Of a stretch of DNA of 64,000 bases, positions 51,728 to 60,005 are shown piece after piece. The notes under the pieces are model-generated. The model was given only the letters and a program-made list of their open reading frames with translations, was not told the DNA's origin and did not search any database. Numbering within the stretch: the stretch's first letter is position 1; each line of letters starts with the position of its first letter. This stretch comes from Bacteroidota bacterium. GTDB taxonomy: Bacteria > Bacteroidota > Bacteroidia > B-17B0 > Aurantibacillaceae. Where the stretch lies: positions 1 to 64,000 of the forward strand of contig JAJNBG010000009.1 of assembly GCA_021155905.1 (NCBI GenBank), read 5' to 3'. Position numbers and translations under genes: made by a program.

Positions 51728-52528
51728 GATATAAAATTTTGGGACGAATTTAAGCTTATTTTATATTGTGTATGCTATAATTTATTAGTAATTTTAAATA
51801 TCAAAAATTTTAAATATATAATTGTTGTTTTGACTCTTTTTGGGGTGTTAGCCTGTAAGAAAAAGGTAGAAGAGGCGCCCGACGTGGGTTATGATTATGC
51901 TCCTGTAACTTTAGGAAAATACATTGTCTATGATGTGGATTCAACGGTTTATACTGACATAGGAGATACTATTTATAATAAATACCGAATCAAAGAGAAA
52001 CTCGAAGAAAATTTTACAGACAACCAGGGTAGGGAAGCTGTAAAGTTAGCGCGTTACATAAAAAAGTATAATGACACAGTTGGATATGACAATATACCCT
52101 GGGTGCTGAAAGATGTATGGAACCTTGTAAAAACTTCAACCACTCTGGAAGTGGTAGAAGAAGATGTTCGTCTCACAAAACTTATTTTTCCTGTCAGGGA
52201 AGATGCTACGTGGAACGGAAACGCCCAGAATACAATGGGAGAGTGGGAATACCTGTATAAATATATTGACAAAAAGGAAAATATTAATGGGGCAACATTT
52301 GATAATGTATTATTTGTGGAGCAGAAGGACGATAAAAGTAAAAATGCCATTCATCGCCAGTATTTTATTGAAAAACATGCGAAAAACGTAGGATTGGTTT
52401 ACAGGGAGATCAAAGATCTTTATTCGAATCATATAACAATTGTTAATGGTGGGGCCTCTCCGGTTGAAACCAGAATAGAAAAAGGAATTATATACAAACA
52501 AACGTACGTTACACATGGAACTGAATAA
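51707..52528 (+). CDS. Lipoprotein of unknown function (start uncertain)
   Basis: The stop and most of the sequence are clear: lipobox LFGVLACKKK, then a polar domain (YDYAPVTLGKYIVYDVDS, YNKYRIKEKLEENF, DVRLTKLIFPVREDATWNG, IHRQYFIEKHAKNVGLVYRE), repeatedly seen in Bacteroidota beside T9SS proteins. The ATG at 51707 is the nearest conventional start but gives an over-long leader overlapping the PLP enzyme gene on the other strand. A normal signal would start at KNFKYIIVVLTLFGVLAC, directly after ATC 51800-51802, or at ATT 51791; both are near-cognate codons. The last 14 nt overlap the subtilase gene, so the two are coupled. Confidence 0.72.
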   Translation: MFRKVSHDIKFWDEFKLILYCVCYNLLVILNIKNFKYIIVVLTLFGVLACKKKVEEAPDVGYDYAPVTLGKYIVYDVDSTVYTDIGDTIYNKYRIKEKLEENFTDNQGREAVKLARYIKKYNDTVGYDNIPWVLKDVWNLVKTSTTLEVVEEDVRLTKLIFPVREDATWNGNAQNTMGEWEYLYKYIDKKENINGATFDNVLFVEQKDDKSKNAIHRQYFIEKHAKNVGLVYREIKDLYSNHITIVNGGASPVETRIEKGIIYKQTYVTHGTE

Positions 52529-54173
52529 AATAAAAGCGCTTTTCATTGCCTGTTTTTTCTGCTCTCTTGCAGGCACTCTTCAATCACAAACCTTAACAAA
52601 ATACTGGGTAAGATTTAAAGACAAAAATCTGTCACCTTATTCGGTATCAACGCCAACGGCTTATTTATCGCAGAGGTCGGTTGATAGAAGAACGGCTCAG
52701 AATATTTCAATTGACCTAACGGATATACCTGTCAACCAAACATACATCAACCAGGTAAACGCAACCGGGGCTCAGGTGTTTCAACGTTCTAAATGGATGA
52801 ATGCAGCTATTGTAGTGGTTACCAATACTGTTCAGCTGAGCGCTATAAATAGCCTGACTTGTGTTTTAAATACCGCACCCGTTGGAAGGTTCAAGTTATC
52901 AGGTCCGGATATTACCATGAAGCCAACCGCTAATTCTTTAAAGACAGCGGGAACTAATTCCGTTGTTGGTTATAAATACGGACCTTCATTGACGCAGGTA
53001 AGCCAGATTGGTGCCGATTGCATGCACAATAATGGTTTTAGAGGTCAGAATATGGTGATTGCCGTGATTGATGCAGGTTTCGACCAGGTAAATATCAACC
53101 AGGTGTTTGATTCAATGAGGACTGAGGGTCGGTTATTAGGTACCCGCGATTATGTGCAGGGCAATACTTCTGTTTACGAAGATTATCTGCATGGCGCGAA
53201 TTGTCTCTCGTTAATGGCAGGTAATACGCCAGGACAGTTAATTGGAACTGCGCCAAAAGCAGGATATTGGTTAATACGTTCGGAAGAAGCGGCGACTGAG
53301 AGAATCATCGAAGAATGTAATTGGGTGGTAGCTGCAGAATTTGCCGATAGCGTGGGCGCAGATATTACCACCACTTCTTTAGGTTATACCACTTTTGATA
53401 TTTCTTCCCAGAATCACACCTATGCGGATTTAAACGGCAGGACAGCCATCGCATCGATTGCCGCCACCATGGCGGCCCGTAAAGGAATATTTGTACTGAA
53501 CGCTGCCGGAAACGAGGGTGGTGGTTCCTGGAATTACGTTGGGGTGCCAGCTGATGCAGATAGTATTTGTACGGTTGGTTCTGTAAATGGAGGTGGTGTT
53601 CATTCCGGATTCAGTTCTGTGGGACCAACTTCAGACGGGCGGATAAAACCGGACCTGAGTTCGATGGGGGAGGGCTCTTACGTATGTGCTCCCGGGTTTA
53701 GTTTTCAATCCGGTAACGGTACATCTTATGCAACGCCGATATTAGCGGGAGCGGTTGCTTGTTTATGGCAGGCTAATCCAACTAAAACCAATATGGAGAT
53801 TTTAAACGCTCTAAAAGCCACTGCTTCAAAATCCTCAACCCCGGATAACAGTTATGGTTGGGGTATTCCAAACATGTGTGCCGCGCATAATTTAATGAAT
53901 GGAACAACTTTGGGCCTTACTGAGACAACTAAACCTCATCATTTTAATTTATTTCCTAACCCGGCCAAGACACAGATCTCCTTTTCATTGAATCAAAAAG
54001 TGGAAAGTGTTCAGGTCACAGATGTTCTGGGTAAAATTATAGAAGTTGTTCTGGCAGATAAAGGAAATGGACGCTATTCTCTTGAATTCAACAATGGAAT
54101 GGCTTCCGGAGTTTATACTGTTTCCATTAAAACGCCTCAAGGTGCAATTAATAGCAAATTCATTAAGGAATAA
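52515..54173 (+). CDS. Secreted subtilisin-like serine protease with T9SS sorting signal
   Basis: 552 residues: signal peptide (FIACFFCSLAGTLQSQ), N-terminal inhibitor-like propeptide with FKDKNLSPYSVSTPTAYLS and RSVDRR, and an S8 catalytic domain with Asp186 (VIDAGFD), His226 (YLHGANCL) and Ser404 (GNGTSYATP). Residues about 475-552 (FNLFPNPAKTQISFSL, VQVTDVLGKIIEV, GVYTVSIKTP, KFIKE) are a type A T9SS signal. It should be a cell-surface or secreted endopeptidase. The ATG overlaps the end of the lipoprotein gene by 14 nt, and both are followed by a terminator. Confidence 0.93.
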   Translation: MELNKIKALFIACFFCSLAGTLQSQTLTKYWVRFKDKNLSPYSVSTPTAYLSQRSVDRRTAQNISIDLTDIPVNQTYINQVNATGAQVFQRSKWMNAAIVVVTNTVQLSAINSLTCVLNTAPVGRFKLSGPDITMKPTANSLKTAGTNSVVGYKYGPSLTQVSQIGADCMHNNGFRGQNMVIAVIDAGFDQVNINQVFDSMRTEGRLLGTRDYVQGNTSVYEDYLHGANCLSLMAGNTPGQLIGTAPKAGYWLIRSEEAATERIIEECNWVVAAEFADSVGADITTTSLGYTTFDISSQNHTYADLNGRTAIASIAATMAARKGIFVLNAAGNEGGGSWNYVGVPADADSICTVGSVNGGGVHSGFSSVGPTSDGRIKPDLSSMGEGSYVCAPGFSFQSGNGTSYATPILAGAVACLWQANPTKTNMEILNALKATASKSSTPDNSYGWGIPNMCAAHNLMNGTTLGLTETTKPHHFNLFPNPAKTQISFSLNQKVESVQVTDVLGKIIEVVLADKGNGRYSLEFNNGMASGVYTVSIKTPQGAINSKFIKE

Positions 54174-54195
54174 ATCTCAATAAACGTATTTAAAC

Positions 54196-54227
54196 AAAAA
54201 ACCTCCGTTGAAGAACGGAGGTTTTTT
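54196..54227. terminator. Bidirectional terminator between subtilase and accC genes
   Basis: AAAAAACCTCCGTT (54196-54209) and AACGGAGGTTTTTT (54214-54227) form a 14-bp stem with GAAG loop and T/A runs, between convergent genes. Confidence 0.92.
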
Positions 54228-54235
54228 TATGCGAA

Positions 54236-55579
54236 TTAAGCATTAACATAATCCCAGGTTTCCATAAACTTGGTTGTATAGTTACCGGCTTTAAAATCTT
54301 CGTTCTGCATTAATTTAATGTGAAAAGGAATGGTTGTTTTAACCCCTTCGATTACATATTCACTTAATGCTCTATGCATTTTGGCAATGGCCTCTTCACG
54401 GGTTTGAGCAACAGTGATCAATTTACCGACCATACTGTCATAGTTTGGCGGAATTCTGTATCCACTGTATACATGAGAGTCGACACGAATACCATGTCCG
54501 CCAGGTGTATGTAAGGTGGTAATGGTTCCCGGAGAGGGTGCAAAGTTTTTGAAAGGATCTTCCGCGTTGATACGACATTCAATCGCATGCAATTGAGGGT
54601 AATAATTTTTACCTGAAATAGGAACTCCGGCCGCTACTAATATTTGCTCACGGATCAAATCATAATTTATTACCTCTTCGGTGATAGGATGCTCTACCTG
54701 GATACGCGTATTCATTTCCATAAAATAGAAATTACGGTGCTTATCAACCAGGAATTCCACAGTTCCAACTCCTTCGTAGCCAATCGATAAAGCAGCTTTA
54801 ACAGCAGCATCACCCATCGCTTCACGTAATTCGGGGGTCATAAACGGAGAAGGCGTTTCCTCTACCAGTTTTTGATGACGACGTTGAACCGAACAATCCC
54901 TTTCACTTAAATGGCAAGCCTTTCCATGAGCATCCCCAACGATCTGGATTTCGATATGACGAGGTTCTTCAATGTATTTTTCCATATACATGGCACCATT
55001 TCCGAAAGCTGCTGAAGCTTCATGCGTAGCACTATCCCAGGCAGCCTGAAAATCTTCTTCTTTCCAGATGATACGCATACCTTTACCACCGCCACCGGCA
55101 GTAGCTTTAATGATCACAGGATATTTAATTCCTTTCGCAAGTTCTTTTCCCTGCTCAGCGCTTTCCAGTAAACCTTCTGACCCCGGAACACATGGCACAC
55201 CAGCATTGATCATAGTGGTTTTGGCGTTACTTTTATCTCCCATCTGATTAATCATTTCGGGAGAGGCACCAATAAATTTAATTTTATTCTGACGGCAGAT
55301 TTCAGAGAATTTGGCATTTTCACTTAAGAAACCATATCCGGGATGAATCGCATCAGCATTGGTTATTTCTGCGGCAGCAATGATGCTGGCCATATTCAGG
55401 TAACTGTCTTTGCTCGGTGGAGGCCCAATGCAAACCGCTTCATCGGCAAATTTAACGTGCAATGAGTCTTTATCTGCAGTGGAGTAAACCGCTACAGTTT
55501 TGATCCCCATTTCCTTACAGGTTCTGATAACACGTAGGGCAATCTCGCCTCGATTGGCAATTAATATTTTTTTAAACAT
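54236..55579 (-). CDS. accC: Acetyl-CoA carboxylase, biotin carboxylase subunit
   Basis: 447 residues, ATP-grasp fold. It carboxylates the biotin on AccB with bicarbonate and ATP, the first half-reaction of malonyl-CoA synthesis. Motifs: [92 protein letters not shown] and YDSMVGKLI. All catalytic and ATP-binding residues expected are present. It lies 84 nt downstream of accB in the usual order. Confidence 0.97.
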   Translation of the reverse strand: MFKKILIANRGEIALRVIRTCKEMGIKTVAVYSTADKDSLHVKFADEAVCIGPPPSKDSYLNMASIIAAAEITNADAIHPGYGFLSENAKFSEICRQNKIKFIGASPEMINQMGDKSNAKTTMINAGVPCVPGSEGLLESAEQGKELAKGIKYPVIIKATAGGGGKGMRIIWKEEDFQAAWDSATHEASAAFGNGAMYMEKYIEEPRHIEIQIVGDAHGKACHLSERDCSVQRRHQKLVEETPSPFMTPELREAMGDAAVKAALSIGYEGVGTVEFLVDKHRNFYFMEMNTRIQVEHPITEEVINYDLIREQILVAAGVPISGKNYYPQLHAIECRINAEDPFKNFAPSPGTITTLHTPGGHGIRVDSHVYSGYRIPPNYDSMVGKLITVAQTREEAIAKMHRALSEYVIEGVKTTIPFHIKLMQNEDFKAGNYTTKFMETWDYVNA

Positions 55580-55663
55580 TTTTTTAGGTTTGAAGTTTAA
55601 TGTTTCGTGTTTGAGGCTGGGAGCCGGAAACGAGAAAACACTGAACGTTAAATATTAAACTGA

Positions 55664-56158
55664 TTAAGAAGGATCTACTAAGAATAATGGCTGATCGTAT
55701 TCTACCGGTGTAGCATCATCCACTAATACTTTAACGATCTTCCCTTTTACTTCACTCTCGATTTCGTTAAATAATTTCATGGCCTCAATAATACATACCG
55801 GTTTTCCTACCGCGATTTCGTCACCTACATTCACGAAAGGAGCTTTGTCCGGTCCTGCAGAGCGGTAAAATGTTCCAATCATTGGGGACTTAATCGTTAA
55901 GTATTTAGAGTCATTTGATGCCGGAGTTGTAGTTGCCGTAGTATTTGTATCTGACACCGGATTTGGATTGGCTACGGGTGCAGCCATGACCTGTGCAGGT
56001 GCTGTAGTAATCTGAGTCGGAGCAGCCTGGTACATCATAGGAGCAGCTTGCTTTCCGGTTTTAATAACGATTTTTATTTCTTTTGTTTCCAGTTCAACTT
56101 CATTTACCCCGCTCTTTGAAACAAATTTAATCAAATCTTGAATTTCAGTTAATTTCAT
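55664..56158 (-). CDS. accB: Acetyl-CoA carboxylase, biotin carboxyl carrier protein
   Basis: 164 residues: N-terminal helical segment (EIQDLIKFVSKSGVNEVEL), a flexible linker rich in Ala, Pro and Thr (about 45-85) and a C-terminal biotinyl domain with the biotinylated Lys in EAMKLFNEIE and the strand YLTIKSPMIGTFYRS. It carries biotin between AccC and the carboxyltransferase. A -7 box surrounded by an 11-bp inverted repeat lies upstream (56167-56218). The carboxyltransferase subunits are elsewhere. Confidence 0.96.
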   Translation of the reverse strand: MKLTEIQDLIKFVSKSGVNEVELETKEIKIVIKTGKQAAPMMYQAAPTQITTAPAQVMAAPVANPNPVSDTNTTATTTPASNDSKYLTIKSPMIGTFYRSAGPDKAPFVNVGDEIAVGKPVCIIEAMKLFNEIESEVKGKIVKVLVDDATPVEYDQPLFLVDPS

Positions 56159-56167
56159 TTTTTAGTG

Positions 56168-56218
56168 TTTTAGTTAGTGGGGACAAAAGTATCATTTTTT
56201 TACAAAAACTAACTAAAA
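56168..56218 (-). promoter_or_regulatory. accB promoter region with inverted repeat
   Basis: A perfect -7 box TACTTTTG on the minus strand (56184-56191), about 25 nt before the accB ATG. It is enclosed by exact 11-bp inverted arms TTTTAGTTAGT (56168-56178) and ACTAACTAAAA (56208-56218). The arms lie at about +6 and -35, positions suitable for a repressor or for an mRNA hairpin; no -33 TTTG at 19 nt is seen. Confidence 0.5.
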
Positions 56219-56363
56219 TCATGCGTTTTTGATCAAAAAATGCCTAAATGTTTAAAAAAACATCTAATTATCAACAACATAAAATTGAGATTTAAGAATT
56301 AGCATTTAAGAAATGGAAAATCCACTTTAAACTTCAGACTTCTAGCTTCCAAAATCTTACTTT

Positions 56364-56810
56364 TTATCTAATCCGGTCGGCGTTTCGCACCATTTGCTCA
56401 TCTTTTTTAATAAAATGAGAGGCCAGATACGCAAAAATGATACTGATTACCGGAATAAAAGCACCTGCCTGGTAGGTTATAGACGATCCTTGTTCAATAA
56501 TTGTAAAGTCGAGAAGAAAGAAAAGACCGAGTATCATCAAATTAAATAATACAAGAAGATTCGATAATTTAAATTGAAACACCCGGTTTTTGTATAAAAA
56601 GATGGTCGCGATACTTAATATAAGTACGATAATATTTAAAACCATTGGAAAATAAATATTCGAAGTTATTTTACCGGCACTGCATCCCGACATTAAACAA
56701 ATAGGCCAGGAATTTTCAGGAGTGGTCAGTTTCTGAAAAGGTAAAAAGAAAAGGATGATCGCAATTATCGCTACTGCTAAGAGAAAAAGGGTTTGTTTAC
56801 GTTGAATCAT
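56364..56810 (-). CDS. DUF4293 integral membrane protein
   Basis: 148 residues from the ATG at 56810, which gives the family's typical MIQRKQTLFLLAVAII opening; the longer frame adds an unrelated leader. Four hydrophobic segments are visible (LFLLAVAIIAIILFFLPF, YFPMVLNIIVLILSIATIF, LLVLFNLMILGLFFLLDF, AFIPVISIIFAYLASHF), followed by a basic end, IKKDEQMVRNADRIR. The DUF4293 family is limited to Bacteroidota and has no known function. A perfect -7 box TATTTTTG (56814-56821) lies 3 nt before the ATG. Confidence 0.82.
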   Translation of the reverse strand: MIQRKQTLFLLAVAIIAIILFFLPFQKLTTPENSWPICLMSGCSAGKITSNIYFPMVLNIIVLILSIATIFLYKNRVFQFKLSNLLVLFNLMILGLFFLLDFTIIEQGSSITYQAGAFIPVISIIFAYLASHFIKKDEQMVRNADRIR

Positions 56811-56813
56811 GGG

Positions 56814-56821
56814 CAAAAATA
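56814..56821 (-). promoter_or_regulatory. -7 box TATTTTTG before the DUF4293 gene
   Basis: On the minus strand a perfect TAnnTTTG lies 3 nt upstream of the ATG; no good -33. It supports the 148-residue start and a leaderless message. Confidence 0.45.
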
Positions 56822-56945
56822 CTATTAAAGTTTTAAATTTCTTCATGTGTTTTCAATAAATGCAACAAAAAACTAAAACTATATAAATTACCCGAATGAG
56901 GTAATATGAAATTATTATAAATATCCAATTAAGTTACTTTGTGGT

Positions 56946-56976
56946 TTTGAAGTATAATGTAAGTACGTTACATTTG
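56946..56976 (+). promoter_or_regulatory. Perfect promoter of the arginine decarboxylase gene, leaderless geometry
   Basis: TTTG (56946-56949), 19-nt spacer, TACATTTG (56969-56976), then 5 nt and ATG. All eight defined positions match the Bacteroidota consensus, and the start codon lies at about +1 to +3. Confidence 0.85.
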
Positions 56977-56981
56977 CAGCT

Positions 56982-58379
56982 ATGGAAAATAAGTATCAGA
57001 ATCTGATTGAGCAAACCTTTGACTTCCCGCAGGAATCATTTGAGGTTATTGACGATGAATTGTATTTTAATGATATCCCTTTAATGGATATCATTAAACA
57101 GTATGGTACTCCTTTGAAAATCACTTATTTACCAAAAATTACTTCACAGATACAAAAGGCAAAACGGATGTTCAATGTGGCAATGGCAAAAGCCGATTAT
57201 AAAGGCAAATACGTGTATTGCTATTGCACCAAAAGTTCCCATTTCAGTTTTGTTTTAGACGAGGTATTGAAGAATGAGGTACATATTGAGACGTCCTCTG
57301 CCTATGATATCCAAATCATAAGGGAACAAATCAAAAAGAAGAAAATCAGCAAGGATACCTTTATTATATGTAATGGTTATAAAAAGACTAATTATAAACA
57401 GTATATCTCGGATCTGCTAAATGACGGGTACAATGTAATCCCGGTGTTAGACCATCTGGATGAGTTTGAGCATTATAAAAAGAATGTAAAAGTTCCAAAA
57501 TGTCAACTTGGAATCAGGATCAGCACTGAAGAAGAGCCTTCATTCGCCTTTTATTCTTCCCGCCTGGGTGTTCGATACACTGATATCATTAGCCTTTATA
57601 AAGAAAAGATTCAAAATAATCCAAAATTTGAATTGAAGCTGCTTCACTTTTTCATCAATAACGGGATTAAGGATACTATTTATTACTGGACCGAGTTAAA
57701 CAAGTGCTTAAACATCTATAAAGAACTTAAAAAAATCTGTCCTGCCCTGGATTCGTTAAATATTGGAGGAGGAATGCCTATCCGAACTTCTCTGAGTTTT
57801 GATTATAACTATGAATACATGGTGGAAGAGATCGTTTCGCAGATTAAAACGTTTTGCCGCCAGCATGAAATAGAAGAACCGCATATTTTTACGGAATTTG
57901 GTTCATTTACAGTGGCAGAAAGCGGAGCCACTCTTTATTCTATCATCGATCAGAAGCAACAAAATGACCGGGAACAATGGTACATGATTGATAGTTCATT
58001 TATTACCACGTTACCGGATACATGGGGAATCAACCAGCGTTTTATTTTACTGGCTGTAAATAATTGGGATAAGCAATATGTTCCTGTAAATCTTGGCGGT
58101 TTAACCTGTGATAGCATGGACTATTATAATAGTGAGGCTCATACAAACCAGGTGTTTCTACCTAAAGTCTCCAAAACAGATAAGCAACCATTATATGTTG
58201 GCTTTTTTCATACCGGGGCCTACCAGGAAGCTCTCAGTGGATATGGTGGCACCCAGCATTGTTTAGTTCCTGCACCTAAGCATGTATTAATTGATAAGGA
58301 CGAGGAAGGTAAATTAACGACCAAGCTTTTTGCGAAGGAACAGAGCTATAAATCCATGTTGAAAATTTTAGGATATTAA
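56982..58379 (+). CDS. Arginine decarboxylase (fold III PLP decarboxylase)
   Basis: 465 residues of the alanine racemase-like (type III) PLP family. The PLP lysine is in YCYCTKSSHFSFVLDEVL, then VHIETSSAYDIQII, LGIRISTEEEPSFAF, the glycine-rich phosphate-binding LNIGGGMPIR, HIFTEFGSFTVAES and the second-domain GGLTCDSMDYY with GAYQEALSGYGG near the end. The length and pattern fit the Bacteroidota arginine decarboxylase that produces agmatine for polyamine synthesis; a diaminopimelate or ornithine specificity is less likely. The usual neighbours (agmatinase, deoxyhypusine synthase-like) are not adjacent; an arginase-family gene is at 8.3 kb. Confidence 0.87.
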   Translation: MENKYQNLIEQTFDFPQESFEVIDDELYFNDIPLMDIIKQYGTPLKITYLPKITSQIQKAKRMFNVAMAKADYKGKYVYCYCTKSSHFSFVLDEVLKNEVHIETSSAYDIQIIREQIKKKKISKDTFIICNGYKKTNYKQYISDLLNDGYNVIPVLDHLDEFEHYKKNVKVPKCQLGIRISTEEEPSFAFYSSRLGVRYTDIISLYKEKIQNNPKFELKLLHFFINNGIKDTIYYWTELNKCLNIYKELKKICPALDSLNIGGGMPIRTSLSFDYNYEYMVEEIVSQIKTFCRQHEIEEPHIFTEFGSFTVAESGATLYSIIDQKQQNDREQWYMIDSSFITTLPDTWGINQRFILLAVNNWDKQYVPVNLGGLTCDSMDYYNSEAHTNQVFLPKVSKTDKQPLYVGFFHTGAYQEALSGYGGTQHCLVPAPKHVLIDKDEEGKLTTKLFAKEQSYKSMLKILGY

Positions 58380-58380
58380 G

Positions 58381-58411
58381 TTTGTCGGATTAAATCAAAT
58401 GCTTACCTTTC
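58381..58411 (+). promoter_or_regulatory. Promoter of the DUF4412-like lipoprotein gene
   Basis: TTTG (58381-58384), 19-nt spacer, TACCTTTC (58404-58411); one mismatch. It begins directly after the decarboxylase stop and gives a leader of about 19 nt to the GTG at 58435. Confidence 0.65.
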
Positions 58412-58434
58412 GATTTCTATAACTTATCCTTTTG

Positions 58435-59118
58435 GTGGCAATTAAACGAATACTTTTATTTTTCTCTTTTGTGTCTCTTTGGATCGTATCATCATGCGGT
58501 GGTTCGAAAAAAACGGAGAATTCTCTTAGCGAAGGAACCATTGAATACAATGCTGAAGTAGTGGATCAAAGTCACCCGATGGCAGGTCTTGCTCCCGGGT
58601 CGGCGACGGTAAGATTCAAGGATAACCGACTCCAGGTTGAAATGAGTACCATGGGCATTTTTAATACGATCTTCATTAGTGATCCGGGTAAAAAAACTCT
58701 GACCCAGATGGTGAAGTTTATGGATATAAAGAACGCCTGTATTCAAACTGAGGGTGATCTGGCCCAGGAAAATAAAAATTATGAGTTAAAATTAGAGGAA
58801 ACAAAACAAACAAAAAAAATTGCCGGCTATACCTGCAAAAAAGTGAAGGCCAGTTTTGTAGCAGATCCAACGAATACATTTGATGTTTATTATACGGATG
58901 AGCTGGGCTTAGACAGTATTAATAACATGGGCCCGTATAAGCAAATTAAGGGAATGCTAATGCAATACCGCTTAAAAAAATTGGGTTTAGAAATGTGTTT
59001 CACGGCCACCTGCGTAAAAAAAGATGAAATTAAAGATGATATTTTTGAAGTCCCTGCTTTTTACAAAATAGTAAACCGTGAGGAAATGGAAAAATTATTT
59101 GAAGACATTCAGAAATAA
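58435..59118 (+). CDS. DUF4412-like lipoprotein (GTG start)
   Basis: 227 residues from GTG 58435 (TTG at 58432 is the only alternative; no ATG). Lipoprotein signal IKRILLFFSFVSLWIVSSCGG. The mature part starts EGTIEYNAEVV and contains RFKDNRLQVEMSTMG, KKIAGYTCKKVKASFV and FDVYYTDELGLDS, the same order of elements as the following gene and as DUF4412/GLPGLI-like exported proteins of Bacteroidota. No enzymatic residues are recognised. Probably a paralogue of the downstream protein. Confidence 0.78.
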   Translation: MAIKRILLFFSFVSLWIVSSCGGSKKTENSLSEGTIEYNAEVVDQSHPMAGLAPGSATVRFKDNRLQVEMSTMGIFNTIFISDPGKKTLTQMVKFMDIKNACIQTEGDLAQENKNYELKLEETKQTKKIAGYTCKKVKASFVADPTNTFDVYYTDELGLDSINNMGPYKQIKGMLMQYRLKKLGLEMCFTATCVKKDEIKDDIFEVPAFYKIVNREEMEKLFEDIQK

Positions 59119-59260
59119 TTCTTTCCCAACGCATCAATAGTTTCTTCTCATCAATAAAATTTACCATTTACCATATTTTCACATTCCAAATCTACAAAAA
59201 TTGTAAATTGGCATATCAATTGAAAAGTCAAAATCCGAATTTTAAAAAATAAAACAAAAA

Positions 59261-59941
59261 ATGAAAAAATTATTTTCTACCCTGGCTGTTGTTGCATTAT
59301 CAGCGTTATCCTTAAATGCACAGATTAAAGAAGGTTCCATTACTTATGATATGAAAATGGAGGGCTTACCACCTGAGCAGGCCGCCATGATGGGAGACAT
59401 GGAGTTGAAAACAACTTTTAAAAATGAAAAGGCTTTATCTGAAATGTCGTCAATGATGTTTAGTAGTCAAACCAGCATTGATGAAAAAGGAATGACCATG
59501 CTCATGGAGCAAATGGGGAATAAAATTGCCATAAAGCAAACCAAAGAGGAAATGGAAAAAGAAGCTGCTAAAGTTAAAGACAAGCCCGCTGATCCTAAAA
59601 TTGAATATACCAATGAAACAAAAACCGTTGCAGGTTATGAATGCAAAAAAGCAATCATCACTATGGTAGGAAAAGATAAAAAGGAAGAGAAAATGGAAGT
59701 ATGGTATAGCGATAAATTTGAAAATCCGAATAAAGAAGGAAAAGGTCGTGGACAAGGATTTATGAAAGGCTTCAAAGGTTTGCCTTTTGAGTTTTCGAAT
59801 GCACAGGGAGGTATGAAGTTTACAATGATTGCAAAGGCCGTTTCTACCGATCCGGTTGATGATTCTAAATTTAACTTATCGACTGAAGGTTATAAGATAA
59901 TGACCATGGACGAATTGAAAGCAATGCAGGGCGGAAAATAA
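59261..59941 (+). CDS. DUF4412 exported protein
   Basis: 226 residues. Signal peptide (FSTLAVVALSALSLNAQ) without lipobox, so periplasmic. The mature part is Met- and Lys-rich: EGSITYDMKMEGLPPEQAA, SSMMFSSQTSIDEKGMTML, then TKTVAGYECKKAIITMVGK and MEVWYSDKFENPN. The phrase AGYxCKKA followed by an xVxYSD strand is shared with the upstream lipoprotein, indicating tandem duplication with divergence. Function unknown. A strong terminator follows. Confidence 0.82.
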   Translation: MKKLFSTLAVVALSALSLNAQIKEGSITYDMKMEGLPPEQAAMMGDMELKTTFKNEKALSEMSSMMFSSQTSIDEKGMTMLMEQMGNKIAIKQTKEEMEKEAAKVKDKPADPKIEYTNETKTVAGYECKKAIITMVGKDKKEEKMEVWYSDKFENPNKEGKGRGQGFMKGFKGLPFEFSNAQGGMKFTMIAKAVSTDPVDDSKFNLSTEGYKIMTMDELKAMQGGK

Positions 59942-59959
59942 CTATTGAAATATTTTATT

Positions 59960-59989
59960 AAAAAAGCCCGGGAAAACCCGGGCTTTTTT
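59960..59989. terminator. Bidirectional intrinsic terminator
   Basis: AAAAAAGCCCGGG (59960-59972) and CCCGGGCTTTTTT (59977-59989) form a perfect 13-bp stem with AAAA loop between the DUF4412 gene and the convergent histidine kinase gene. Confidence 0.93.
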
Positions 59990-60005
59990 GTTTCAGTGTA
60001 TTAGC

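Noticed and set aside
55596..55660. Hairpin-like AGTTTAATGTTT ... AACGTTAAATATTAAACT between accB and accC as a regulatory element
   Set aside because: The arms are imperfect and the sequence resembles the AT-rich filler common in these intergenic regions; nothing supports a specific role.
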